Positions 1-8,079 of a DNA stretch of 64,000 nucleotides are shown one piece after another. The DNA lies in assembly GCA_025146925.1 (NCBI GenBank), contig CP102260.1, forward strand, positions 263,001-327,000, given 5' to 3'. The position numbers and the translations under genes were made by a program. How positions within the stretch are numbered: the first letter of the stretch is position 1; every line of letters begins with the position of its first letter. A model generated the notes under the pieces. It was not told the DNA's origin. It saw only the letters and a list, made by a program, of their open reading frames with translations, and made no database searches. Origin of the DNA: [Bacteroides] pectinophilus. Its GTDB lineage: Bacteria; Bacillota; Clostridia; Lachnospirales; Lachnospiraceae.

Positions 1-1
1 A

Positions 2-901
2 TTTCTTGCATGCTTTACCAAGCTTGCGGATAAGTCATCAAAAGCTGCCAGGCTGTTCAATGCAGTCCACAAGGCGCAGGTTTCATGGAAGCGCATAAAA
101 CCGCTTATGGTGATACCAAAAGATGACGCACCAAAATCAGGACAGCCGGCAGGATGTGCAGATGCCTTGGTATCAGTACCGGCGCTGGCGGTCAACAACA
201 TAAGCTTTGCATATCCTGAATCGAAAAATATTTATTCCGATATCTCCTTTAACGCAAAGCCGGGAGAGATAATAGGTGTCACGGGACCGGTTGCATGTGG
301 CAAATCAACGCTAGGCAGGACATTTTTGTGCGAATATCCGTATGATGGAAGCATCAGGCTGTCAGGCAGGGAGCTTAAGGATATGACGGCTTCGGAGAGA
401 ACCGGACTTGTGGGGTATCTCGGACATGACCCGGAGCTGTTTAATGACAGTATAGCCAATAACGTAATGATGGGAGATAAAGGCGATTGCAGACAGTACC
501 TTAAGATGGTATGCATTGACGAAGAGGTAAATGCAATGGAAGACGGTACGGATACACTTGTCGGAAGCGGCGGCGTCAGGCTGTCGGGTGGACAGGCACA
601 GAGACTTGCGCTTGCGAGGACGCTGTGCCACATGAAGCCTGTTATGGTGCTGGACGACCCGTTTTCAGCACTTGACAGGAAGACAGAAGTTCAGGTGTTT
701 CATAATCTGAGATCAATGGCGCAGAATAATATTGTAATCCTCATATCACACAGACTTTATCTGTTCCCGCAGATGAGCAGAATAATCTGGATGGATAATG
801 GCAGGGCAATAGCCGGGACCCACGAAGAGCTTATGGAGCAATGTCCTGAGTATGCAGAGCTGTATCTTGAACAGGCAGGAGGCGGCAGCAATGACAAATA
901 A
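2..901 (+). CDS. ABC exporter half-transporter, C-terminal part (5' end outside window)
   Basis: The frame is open from the first bases of the window, so this is the end of a longer gene. What is visible is the linker after the membrane domain and a full nucleotide-binding domain. It shows Walker A (GPVACGKST), signature LSGGQ, Walker B VMVLDD, a D-loop SALD and the switch His in SHR. Two positions are degenerate: the Q-loop glutamine is replaced in LGHDPELF, and the catalytic Glu after Walker B is Asp (LDDPF). That is the pattern of the non-hydrolysing site of a heterodimeric exporter. The partner gene starts inside its last codons (ATG at 891), so the two are translationally coupled. The substrate cannot be told from the sequence. 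Confidence 0.9.
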   Translation, partial: FLACFTKLADKSSKAARLFNAVHKAQVSWKRIKPLMVIPKDDAPKSGQPAGCADALVSVPALAVNNISFAYPESKNIYSDISFNAKPGEIIGVTGPVACGKSTLGRTFLCEYPYDGSIRLSGRELKDMTASERTGLVGYLGHDPELFNDSIANNVMMGDKGDCRQYLKMVCIDEEVNAMEDGTDTLVGSGGVRLSGGQAQRLALARTLCHMKPVMVLDDPFSALDRKTEVQVFHNLRSMAQNNIVILISHRLYLFPQMSRIIWMDNGRAIAGTHEELMEQCPEYAELYLEQAGGGSNDK

Positions 902-2534
902 TATAAACCAAAATAACAAAAGCAACAGCGTCGCAGAAATAATATTATATACAATAAAAAGCAGACTGCTGTTGTCATTTGCAATAGTATCTGCGGTAGT
1001 TATGGCGATAGTCACATCACTTTTTCCACCATTGATTCTTGGTGGTATTATTGATGCCATGACAGCAGGGCAGGCAGTTAATTGGGGAATGATACTTGCA
1101 TACTTTGGGCTGATTGTGCTTACGGGACTTATGGAGGCTGCAAGAGAGGCACTTCTTACAGTATTCGGACAGAAGATAACGCATGCATTGAGAAGCGGGC
1201 TTATGGATAAGTTCACAAGGCTTACGGCAGACTGTCTTAATAAGCAGGAGCCGGGCGCGGTTGTATCAAGATTTGTAGGTGATGTTGATACAGTAGAGGC
1301 ACTTTTTACATCAGGAATTATCAGTATGTTTGCAGATGTATGCAGAATCATAAGCATACTTGCGGTTATATGGTTCCGTAACAAAGGTCTTGCAATAGTG
1401 ATTGTAGTGCTGCTTCCGTTTTTATTCTGGTTCACAAGGCACGTACAGAAAAATATGCTCAGCGCTCAGATTGCAAACCGCCGTGCAGTAAGCCGTGCAT
1501 CAGGCCATGTACCTGAGACACTTCATAATATCCGTACAGTACATACACTTGGCAGGGAAAAGTATATGGAACAAAGATATGATGAGTACATAAGCGAAGG
1601 CTACAGGGCGATGGAGAAGACCAATTTCTACGATGCAATATATTCTCCTGTAATTCTTATTTTAAATGCTGTTGTAATTGCGGTAGTCATGTTGTTCTCT
1701 GCATCAGGCAGCCCTGTGGTGCTTACACTGTTCGGAATGTCAGCAGGTACGGCAGTAGCCGTAATGAATTACATTTCACAGATATTTTCACCGGTAGAGA
1801 GCCTCGGCATGGAGATTCAGACAATACAGTCAGCACTTGCCGGTGTAAAGAGGATAGATGAATTCCTTGCACAGGACGAATTTGCAAAGCAGGATACAAA
1901 AGCGCCTGACGGGCCTGTGGTAAGATTTGATAACGTCACATTTGGTTATGATGATAAAAATATTCTTAATGACTTTAGTTTTGAAGTCCGTACCGGCGAG
2001 CAGGTAACATTGTCGGGACGTACCGGTGCGGGTAAGAGTACAATATTCAAACTGATACTTGGATTATACAGACCGGACCGGGGCAGTGTCACGATAGGCG
2101 GCGTTAATTCGGCAGATATACCGGATAAGGCAAAACGCAGGCTGTTTGGATATGTTGAACAGTCATTCCATATGGTCCCGGGTACTGTAAAGGATCAGAT
2201 AACGCTTTTTGATGAGTCGGTCACAATGGATGAAGTAAAGAAAGCTGCAGAACTTACGGGACTTGATGATGCAATAATGAGCCTTCCTGACGGTTATGAC
2301 ACAAAATGTACCGCAGATATCTTCTCACAGGGACAGTGGCAGCTTCTGTCAATAGCCCGTGCAGCAGCGGCACAGCCGAAGCTGCTGCTGCTTGATGAGA
2401 TAACGGCTAACCTTGATGCGGATACAGAGAAGACTGTGCTCAGCGCCCTTAAGAGAGTATCTGAGAATAGAACAGTTATCTCAATATCACACAGGGTCAA
2501 TGCATCAGCCGGAAGGATAATTACTATTGGATAA
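891..2534 (+). CDS. ABC exporter half-transporter, partner subunit (TMD-NBD)
   Basis: Full half-transporter of 547 residues: a six-helix exporter membrane domain (about residues 20-310) followed by an ATPase domain. ATG 891 was chosen over the in-frame ATG at 852 because AGGAGG lies just upstream of it. Walker A is GRTGAGKST and Walker B LLLLDE has the catalytic Glu, but the signature is FSQGQ instead of LSGGQ. Together with the upstream subunit (LSGGQ but LDD) this gives one canonical and one degenerate ATP site, as in heterodimeric multidrug or peptide exporters. The protein stops right after the H-loop strand (IITIG), without the usual 20-40 residue tail, and its last 30 bases overlap the convergent regulator gene. 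Confidence 0.92.
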   Translation: MTNNINQNNKSNSVAEIILYTIKSRLLLSFAIVSAVVMAIVTSLFPPLILGGIIDAMTAGQAVNWGMILAYFGLIVLTGLMEAAREALLTVFGQKITHALRSGLMDKFTRLTADCLNKQEPGAVVSRFVGDVDTVEALFTSGIISMFADVCRIISILAVIWFRNKGLAIVIVVLLPFLFWFTRHVQKNMLSAQIANRRAVSRASGHVPETLHNIRTVHTLGREKYMEQRYDEYISEGYRAMEKTNFYDAIYSPVILILNAVVIAVVMLFSASGSPVVLTLFGMSAGTAVAVMNYISQIFSPVESLGMEIQTIQSALAGVKRIDEFLAQDEFAKQDTKAPDGPVVRFDNVTFGYDDKNILNDFSFEVRTGEQVTLSGRTGAGKSTIFKLILGLYRPDRGSVTIGGVNSADIPDKAKRRLFGYVEQSFHMVPGTVKDQITLFDESVTMDEVKKAAELTGLDDAIMSLPDGYDTKCTADIFSQGQWQLLSIARAAAAQPKLLLLDEITANLDADTEKTVLSALKRVSENRTVISISHRVNASAGRIITIG

Positions 2535-3323
2535 CAGTGCCTTCTTCACGGCAGTGTATTTTTTCTCGGGGACAGGAAGTATCGTTCCGTCAGACAGTGT
2601 GACAGAAAAACGCTCAATTCCGGTGACGTGTTCCGGATTGATGAGATAACTTGCATGAATGCGGAGCAGATACTTTGAATACCTGCTCTCAAAATCAGGC
2701 AGTGTTCCATTAATCGTTATCAGGCTGTCTGATGTATGGATACAAAGCTTTGCTGTCCGCTTTATTGTCTCAATATATATAATTTTTCCCGTAGCGATAC
2801 GGTGAACACTCATGTCGTCCGCTTTAACGGTTATGAAGTTGTCAGGCTTCTCAACTAACCGTATAGGCAGGGCGACATTTTCATAATGTACGGGATAGAT
2901 GGTATCACGGCTGTCATGCCGCCATGCGTTGCTTATGTGAATCATGACAACCTCCCAATACGGCTCATAACCATTCTCAGTCTTAATCCTCTTTTCACGC
3001 CATGTAAATTGAAGTCTCTGGTCATGCAGATCTGTATTGCCGCTTGGATAGTGCGTATAAATGTCATAATGCAGTAAAACTTCACGTGCAGCCTTGCAGG
3101 GAGTAACACATACTGCATCTATCGAGCCCATTGTAAATGTCAGCTCATGTATTTCAGATGAAAATGTATCAATAATATTCTGGCGGCCTCTTAAAATCTG
3201 TCCTTCCGTCGGACCAAGCCAGAGAACATCATCAGCAAGGCAGTCAAAAAATGGCTGGAGATTATTCATGTAGTATTCGGTTATTATATGAATTGATTCA
3301 TGGATTAATAAATCGGATTTCAT
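2505..3323 (-). CDS. SnoaL-like/NTF2-fold protein fused to a LytTR DNA-binding domain
   Basis: About 272 residues. The N-terminal half looks like a SnoaL-like (NTF2-fold) domain: a helical start, then ADDVLWLGPTEGQ and a run of strands. The C-terminal 100 residues are a LytTR domain, with IIYIETIKRTAKLCIHT, a LRIHASYLINPEHV segment and a final PVPEKKY. LytTR domains bind paired direct repeats about two helical turns apart, and a candidate pair lies upstream at 3395-3426. ATG 3323 is preferred over 3335 because GAGG lies just before it. There is no receiver domain, so the NTF2-like pocket may be the sensor (inference). The gene is divergent from the surface protein at 3525 and overlaps the 3' end of the exporter. 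Confidence 0.85.
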   Translation of the reverse strand: MKSDLLIHESIHIITEYYMNNLQPFFDCLADDVLWLGPTEGQILRGRQNIIDTFSSEIHELTFTMGSIDAVCVTPCKAAREVLLHYDIYTHYPSGNTDLHDQRLQFTWREKRIKTENGYEPYWEVVMIHISNAWRHDSRDTIYPVHYENVALPIRLVEKPDNFITVKADDMSVHRIATGKIIYIETIKRTAKLCIHTSDSLITINGTLPDFESRYSKYLLRIHASYLINPEHVTGIERFSVTLSDGTILPVPEKKYTAVKKALLSNSNYPSG

Positions 3324-3348
3324 GTTGTACCTCATAAATGTTATCGCA

Positions 3349-3370
3349 GTCGGGGGCTTTTGACCCCGAC
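3349..3370. promoter_or_regulatory. Inverted repeat upstream of the SnoaL-LytTR gene
   Basis: GTCGGGG and CCCCGAC form perfect 7-base arms around an 8-base loop, about 26 bases upstream of the LytTR gene start. It could be an operator or a 5'-leader hairpin. No U-run follows on either side that would make it a clear terminator. Confidence 0.5.
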
Positions 3371-3394
3371 ATCATTATACACAATTATTACAAT

Positions 3395-3426
3395 AAAACA
3401 AGCTATTTGCAATATAAACAAGTTAA
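3395..3426. promoter_or_regulatory. Direct repeat with 20-base period, candidate LytTR binding site
   Basis: AAACAAGCTA and AAACAAGTTA start 20 bases apart in the divergent region between the LytTR regulator and the surface protein gene. Same-face tandem repeats of this length are the usual architecture of LytTR targets. A weak promoter-like pair (TTGAAG, 17 bases, TAGTAT) follows toward 3525. Binding by the neighbouring regulator is inferred from position only. Confidence 0.45.
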
Positions 3427-3524
3427 ATGAACGGAGAGCATTGAAGTGAAAAGTTGCATTTGATAGTATAAATCTATAAAAGCTGAACCTATTAAAATAC
3501 ATAAGAACACGGAGGAGGGCGCAT

Positions 3525-5819
3525 ATGAATATATTCAGGAAAAAAGCAAGAACAGGAGCGGCAATTCTGTCTGCGGCAGCATTACTGGCAGGCATTTTTG
3601 CGGGCGTGCCGAGAGGAGTCACTGTGGCTAATGCGGCGGATACGGCAGATACAGCGGGTACGGGCAGTGCTGTTGTGTATGCAGGTGATTCAGCCAATGA
3701 TACTACAGACCAGATAATAACCGGTGATATGCTGGTCTCAGGTATTAACAAACCTGTGCCGGAAGAGGAGTTTGACAGAACCGGATATGTCGAGAATGCA
3801 TCTGCTGCGGCATTTGAAATTAAATCAATAAATTGGTGTGATAGAATTGGCAGGGAAATAGCAGAAAATGAAGTCGCAGATTATGGAACATATTACTATA
3901 TAATATTAGAACTTACTGCAAAAGATGGATATATATTCGATAAGCAAAAGGCTGCTTCCCAGGTCGATATAGGGTATTGGGCATCGCCATGGAGATATGA
4001 TATAAGTGACGATCAAAAAACCCTTGTAATAAAAAGAAAGACCCAGACTGTAAATGACCGTCTTATAAGCATAGAGCCTCCACAGCCGATACAGGTTGAA
4101 GCAGGAACTGCATATGAAGATATGAATCTGCCGGAAAAAGTCAATATTACTACGAAGTTCAATACAAGAACAACGGCATCCGTTGAGTGGAATACTGAGT
4201 ATATTAAAAGCGGAAGCTATGACCCTTCAATACTGACGGAACAGACGGTTACGCTTAGGGGAAGGGTAACGGATGTTTATAGTATAAATGTAGATAATGT
4301 CTGGGAATATTTAGAGCTTACTATTAATATAAAAGCTGCTGACGCAGCCGAAGCTCCGACAGCAGACATTACACCGGGAACATATACGGAGAATCAGTCA
4401 GTAATACTTACTTCTGCAACAGAGGATGCGGTAATCTATTATACTACAGACGGAAGTGAGCCTGCATTGGCAGACGGCGTTCCATCAGGAACAACTAAGC
4501 AGTATACAGCACCTATAGCTGTAAAGGGTGAGGCAGGGCAGAGCGTTGAGACAACAATCAAGGCATTTGCAGTAAAGAGCGGAATGAATAACAGTGCGGT
4601 AGAGACATTTACATATACGATAGACATTCCTGCACCTGTTAAAAAGTATACATTGACAGTAGTTGACGGCTTAGGAAGCGGTGAATACGAGGAGAATGAA
4701 CAGGTAACGATAACAGCAGACGAGTTCTTATACGGAATGCCTTTCTGGGATTGGACAGGGCTTGAAGGAGTTACTATTGTGTCAGGCAGCGAGATTGATC
4801 TGTCAGTAACATTCCTTATGCCGGCGAAGGACATTACTGTATATGCTCATTACGATTATCCGTACATTCCGCCAGTCTATATCATAGAGGCATCTGTATC
4901 AGGTGCAGGAGGAAGCATATCGCCATCCGGCACAATATATGTAGATGCAGGATGCGACAAGACATTTGTATTCACTCCGGATGAAGGTTTTGAGATTGAT
5001 AAGCTGTTGGTTGACGGAAAGCAGGTAGATGCGAGTCAGAAATATAGGTTCTGGTATGTTGATGATAATCATAGTATCGAAGTAACATTTAAGAAGAAAG
5101 GTGGACAGGAGCCGACGACAAATCAGGAGCCGACAACAAATCAGGAACCGGCAACAAAACAGGAACCGACGACGAAGCAGGAATCAACTACGAATCCGAC
5201 CTCTACGCAGCTAAGGTATAAGATTCTGGATGGTGCCGACAGCAAGTGGAGTGAGGATACCAACGGCAATCTCATGATAAGAGGTAACGGGGAGTTTTCT
5301 AAGTTTACATGTGTAAAGGTTGATGGCAGTATTATTGATGCGTCAAATTACACAGCAAGAGAAGGCTCAACGATAATCACGCTGAAGGCTGAGTATCTTG
5401 ATACTCTTGCGGAAGGCAGCCACTCATTTGAGCTTGTATGGACAGACGGTTCAGCGTACACAACATTTACAGTTGCCAAAAATGAGGATTCGGATGATAA
5501 TGATGACAGCAATGATGATAATGATGCAGACGGAGCTGACAACGGAAGCAATACCGGAAACGGCAATGTAACAGGCAATGTCAATAACGGAGCAGGTGCT
5601 GGAAACATCAATAACGGAACAGGCACAGCTAACGGAAGCATGGACGCGGGAATTAGTGAGACAAAGGCGGCAGAAGAGAATGCAGCCGCTTCGGCAGATG
5701 CATCACCAAAGACGGGTGACGCAAGCCATACCGAGTTCTGGATTATGCTTATGGCAGCCGCACTTGAGGGAATTGCTGAGCTTGTCATGCTGGCAAAGAG
5801 AAAAGGTAAAGAGGAATAA
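3525..5819 (+). CDS. Cell-wall-anchored surface protein with sugar-associated and InlB B-type repeats
   Basis: 764 residues, with a strong ribosome site (GGAGGAGGG) before ATG 3525. Order of parts: signal peptide ending near VANAAD (residues 1-38); an unassigned region; a chitobiase C-terminal-type repeat (TPGTYTENQSVILTS through IYYTTDGSEP, about 285-365); two divergent InlB B-like beta repeats (about 370-520); a QEPTTN linker; an X2-like domain (about 560-640); an Asn/Gly-rich stretch; and the sorting signal SPKTGD followed by a hydrophobic segment and a KRKGKEE tail. It is predicted to be exported and linked to peptidoglycan by a sortase. A role in adhesion is only an inference from the domains. 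Its divergent neighbour may regulate it. Confidence 0.88.
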   Translation: MNIFRKKARTGAAILSAAALLAGIFAGVPRGVTVANAADTADTAGTGSAVVYAGDSANDTTDQIITGDMLVSGINKPVPEEEFDRTGYVENASAAAFEIKSINWCDRIGREIAENEVADYGTYYYIILELTAKDGYIFDKQKAASQVDIGYWASPWRYDISDDQKTLVIKRKTQTVNDRLISIEPPQPIQVEAGTAYEDMNLPEKVNITTKFNTRTTASVEWNTEYIKSGSYDPSILTEQTVTLRGRVTDVYSINVDNVWEYLELTINIKAADAAEAPTADITPGTYTENQSVILTSATEDAVIYYTTDGSEPALADGVPSGTTKQYTAPIAVKGEAGQSVETTIKAFAVKSGMNNSAVETFTYTIDIPAPVKKYTLTVVDGLGSGEYEENEQVTITADEFLYGMPFWDWTGLEGVTIVSGSEIDLSVTFLMPAKDITVYAHYDYPYIPPVYIIEASVSGAGGSISPSGTIYVDAGCDKTFVFTPDEGFEIDKLLVDGKQVDASQKYRFWYVDDNHSIEVTFKKKGGQEPTTNQEPTTNQEPATKQEPTTKQESTTNPTSTQLRYKILDGADSKWSEDTNGNLMIRGNGEFSKFTCVKVDGSIIDASNYTAREGSTIITLKAEYLDTLAEGSHSFELVWTDGSAYTTFTVAKNEDSDDNDDSNDDNDADGADNGSNTGNGNVTGNVNNGAGAGNINNGTGTANGSMDAGISETKAAEENAAASADASPKTGDASHTEFWIMLMAAALEGIAELVMLAKRKGKEE
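5106..5195 (+). repeat. Five tandem 18-base repeats encoding QEPTTN-type linker
   Basis: Five in-frame 18-base units (CAGGAGCCGACGACAAAT and variants) encode QEPTTN, QEPTTN, QEPATK, QEPTTK and QESTTN. They form a Pro/Thr-rich spacer between the B-repeats and the next domain. Because the unit is a multiple of three, copy-number changes alter spacer length without breaking the frame. Confidence 0.85.
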
Positions 5820-5824
5820 TCAGG

Positions 5825-5992
5825 GTGTGCGAAGCATACGGAAGTGAAAGATTTACCGGACTCAGCGGGGGAATAGAGCGTGATGATAAGCGCATAGGCG
5901 CATTTTTTACAGATGGTTACACAAGAAAAGAATATCCAAACGATATAACATGTAAGACGGTTGTGTATTCAGGGAAAATAGGGAGAGAGTAA
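5825..5992 (+). other. Possible 55-codon ORF or gene remnant after the surface protein
   Basis: A GTG-initiated frame runs 55 codons to TAA at 5990 and reads like real protein (RIGAFFTDGYTRKEYPND, KTVVYSGKIGRE). It has no clear ribosome site and matches no family I recognise. It may be a decayed 3' end of another gene left between the surface protein and the terminator. Confidence 0.25.
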
Positions 5993-6026
5993 GAGATTAA
6001 GCGCATATTTACTTGATTTTAATCAA

Positions 6027-6081
6027 CAAAAAGCCTCATCCTGCATCCGATATATGAATTCGGGTGCAGGGTGAGGCTTTT
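6027..6081. terminator. Bidirectional rho-independent terminator
   Basis: A long stem with AAAGCCTCA and TGAGGCTTT as outer arms, extended by pairing of TCCTGCA with TGCAGG, has A- and T-rich flanks on both sides. It lies between the 3' ends of the plus-strand surface protein region and the minus-strand flavodoxin remnant. Confidence 0.85.
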
Positions 6082-6084
6082 GTT

Positions 6085-6333
6085 TTACAGGTTAAGTCCG
6101 TCAATCCAGCGCTTGAACTTAGCTTCGTTAAAGCCGTTAACAAGCTTGGCAGGCTTCCAATTAACTGTTGCAGGACAGAGCTTGTGAAGTACTTCATCCA
6201 TTTTGCCTGTGCCGCTTCCGCCTGATGTGCAGAAAGGAATGACTGTCTTTCCTGAGAAGTCATAGCTTTCAAGAAATGTATTGATTATTGTAGGTGCAAC
6301 ATACCACCAGATTGGGTAGCCTGCATCTGTCAA
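6085..6333 (-). pseudogene. Flavodoxin, C-terminal half only (cut by element insertion)
   Basis: The 82 residues match the second half of a small flavodoxin: the [18 protein letters not shown] segment that contacts FMN, then [15 protein letters not shown] and the closing helix. The first half (phosphate-binding loop and first strands) is absent. Homology stops at about GYPIWW, and beyond it the DNA becomes A/T-rich with no matching frame. The simplest reading is that the large element beginning next to it split a chromosomal flavodoxin gene, and the missing 5' half should lie beyond the other end of the element. The apparent ATG at 6333 is created by the junction. Confidence 0.8.
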
Positions 6334-6347
6334 GACTGGGACAAAAA
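6322..6347. other. Probable attachment-site junction (left end of the element)
   Basis: The flavodoxin similarity ends here and non-coding DNA begins, about 150 bases before the last codon of a large serine recombinase. Serine recombinases join DNA at a central dinucleotide. A GA step within TCAAGACTGG lies at the right place, but the exact crossover cannot be fixed without the other end or an empty site. Confidence 0.5.
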
Positions 6348-6447
6348 AAATTTTATTTTTTTCTGTACATATTCTATCAAACCCTTACTGATTTTTAAAG
6401 TACAGAATAGTTTATTACTCTTAACCTTTTCGTTACTACCCATAGAA

Positions 6448-6477
6448 GAAGCCAGCAGCTTTTTCACTACTGGCTTT
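6448..6477. terminator. Hairpin after the recombinase operon
   Basis: AAGCCAGCAG and CTACTGGCTT form an imperfect 10-bp stem 22 bases past the stop of the last recombinase gene. The following U-run is weak on the minus strand, so termination is likely but not certain. Confidence 0.55.
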
Positions 6478-6498
6478 CTATATTACTCATTTTGTTTA

Positions 6499-8079
6499 CT
6501 ACACTGCATTTCGGATAAAGTTCTCACCCTTAAACACAACCTCTATGTCTTTGTCGTTGTAAATGAGCACCTTATCAATTATGTTAGAAAGTACATCTCC
6601 GTCATACTGCTCCAGCATACTATACTGGGTTAGCTGTTCTATCTTCTCCTCTGCGTCAGGCTCCTGATTTGCAACTTTCTCCTGCAAATCTGATATCTGA
6701 TTCTCCAGATCAGCTAACAGCTCTTGGTTTGTTTTTCTTAGCTGCACATATTCTTCTTTTGTGTACTTTCCCTCTCTGTATGACTGATAACAAGAAACTG
6801 TGCTGTTTGATATTCTGTCATACTCCGCTTTAAGCTCACTAATCAAATACTCATCGCTTGTCACCTTCCTTTTATCCTTTGATGCCTTTTTAAGTTCTTC
6901 TTCCTGTATAAGTGTTCTACAGATTTCCTTTGTGATTTCCAGCACCTTGTCCTGTGCTTCTGACTTCAGCATAAAAATCTGCTGACATTCGCCAGTCCTT
7001 ACCATCCTGCGTTTTGGACAGAGGAGCTTCGGTGTACATACTGCACTGGAATTCATCAGCTTTCTTCCACAATAGGGACAGATAAAAAGATTTTTCTTAC
7101 GTTTCTTTGTACTCTTTTCAATCCCTCTGGCTTCAACCCGTAGCATTTTATTGACTTCATCAAACATTTCATCGCTTACTATTCTTGGTATTGCACCTTC
7201 TACAACAGACCAGTCCTCTTTATTTCGTTTGCGAACCTTCTTATTATCTCCAAAACCAACAGTTTCACATTTATTCTGGATCATTATTCCTTTGTACTGC
7301 TCATTCTGGACAATCGCTATAACTTCTGAATTATCCCACATATAATCCCCTTTATTATGAACCGGAACATAATTGATTCCATTCTTCCACTGGTTTTGAA
7401 CTCTTGTCGGGATTTTTCTCTCATTTAATATGCGGGCAACCTCACTTGCATTATATCCTGCAATGATCAGTGAAAATATCTCCACAACAACCTTTGCAGC
7501 TTCTTCATCTATTATCAGCTTATGCTTATCGTCTGGATCTTTCTTGTATCCATAGCAGACAAATGATGCCGTGTATTCGCCGCTCAGATTTCTTGTCCTT
7601 CTGGCACTCTTTACCTTTCTTGATAAATCCATACTGTAAAGCTGGTAAATCAGATTCTTATAAGCTACATCCATTCCTCCGGTAACACCAAAGTTTCTGT
7701 CACTGTCATAATTATCGTTGACAGAAATAAACCTCATTCCCATTGCAGGGAATACAAACTCCAGATAGTTGCCTACTTCAAGGTAATCCCTTCCAAATCG
7801 TGAAAAGTCTTTTACTATGATACATTCAAATCTTCCAAGCTCTGCGTCCTGTATGAGCCTTTGGAATTCTGCCCTGTTATTGAACATTGTTCCCGAATAT
7901 CCGTCATCAAAGTATTCCAGTACCTCAAAACCTGCAAATTCCTCTGTTTTCTTGATATACGCATACAAGAGTTTTCTCTGTCCTGTAATACTGTTACTTT
8001 CGTCTTTTGTTCCTTCTTTTACCTCCTCATCCGCATCCGAGAGACGGATATAAAAGGCTAATTTTCTTTTCTCAGCCAT
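6499..8079 (-). CDS. Large serine recombinase 1 (last gene of the trio)
   Basis: 526 residues: an N-terminal resolvase catalytic domain with nucleophile Ser14 in FYIRLSDADEE and the DFSRFGRDYLE arginine motif, a recombinase domain, a zinc ribbon (CPYCG ... CPKRR), a coiled coil (about 390-475) and a short C-terminal strand region. Enzymes of this type integrate and excise elements through a covalent phosphoserine intermediate. Its ATG overlaps the stop of the upstream recombinase (TAATG), so the two are translationally coupled. The three paralogues differ clearly in sequence and are not a recent duplication. Confidence 0.93.
   Translation of the reverse strand: MAEKRKLAFYIRLSDADEEVKEGTKDESNSITGQRKLLYAYIKKTEEFAGFEVLEYFDDGYSGTMFNNRAEFQRLIQDAELGRFECIIVKDFSRFGRDYLEVGNYLEFVFPAMGMRFISVNDNYDSDRNFGVTGGMDVAYKNLIYQLYSMDLSRKVKSARRTRNLSGEYTASFVCYGYKKDPDDKHKLIIDEEAAKVVVEIFSLIIAGYNASEVARILNERKIPTRVQNQWKNGINYVPVHNKGDYMWDNSEVIAIVQNEQYKGIMIQNKCETVGFGDNKKVRKRNKEDWSVVEGAIPRIVSDEMFDEVNKMLRVEARGIEKSTKKRKKNLFICPYCGRKLMNSSAVCTPKLLCPKRRMVRTGECQQIFMLKSEAQDKVLEITKEICRTLIQEEELKKASKDKRKVTSDEYLISELKAEYDRISNSTVSCYQSYREGKYTKEEYVQLRKTNQELLADLENQISDLQEKVANQEPDAEEKIEQLTQYSMLEQYDGDVLSNIIDKVLIYNDKDIEVVFKGENFIRNAV

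Noticed and set aside
746-1435. 229-codon minus-strand frame under the ABC exporter genes
   Set aside because: Antisense shadow of two well-supported genes, with biased composition and no ribosome site.
5106-5195. Short tandem repeats considered as a CRISPR array
   Set aside because: The repeats are contiguous, in frame and code for a Pro/Thr linker. There are no unique spacers. No CRISPR array or cas gene was seen anywhere in the window.
5348-5788. 146-codon Ser/Leu/Pro-rich minus-strand frame
   Set aside because: Mirror of the Asn/Gly/Asp-rich end of the surface protein; low-complexity sense regions commonly open the opposite frame.
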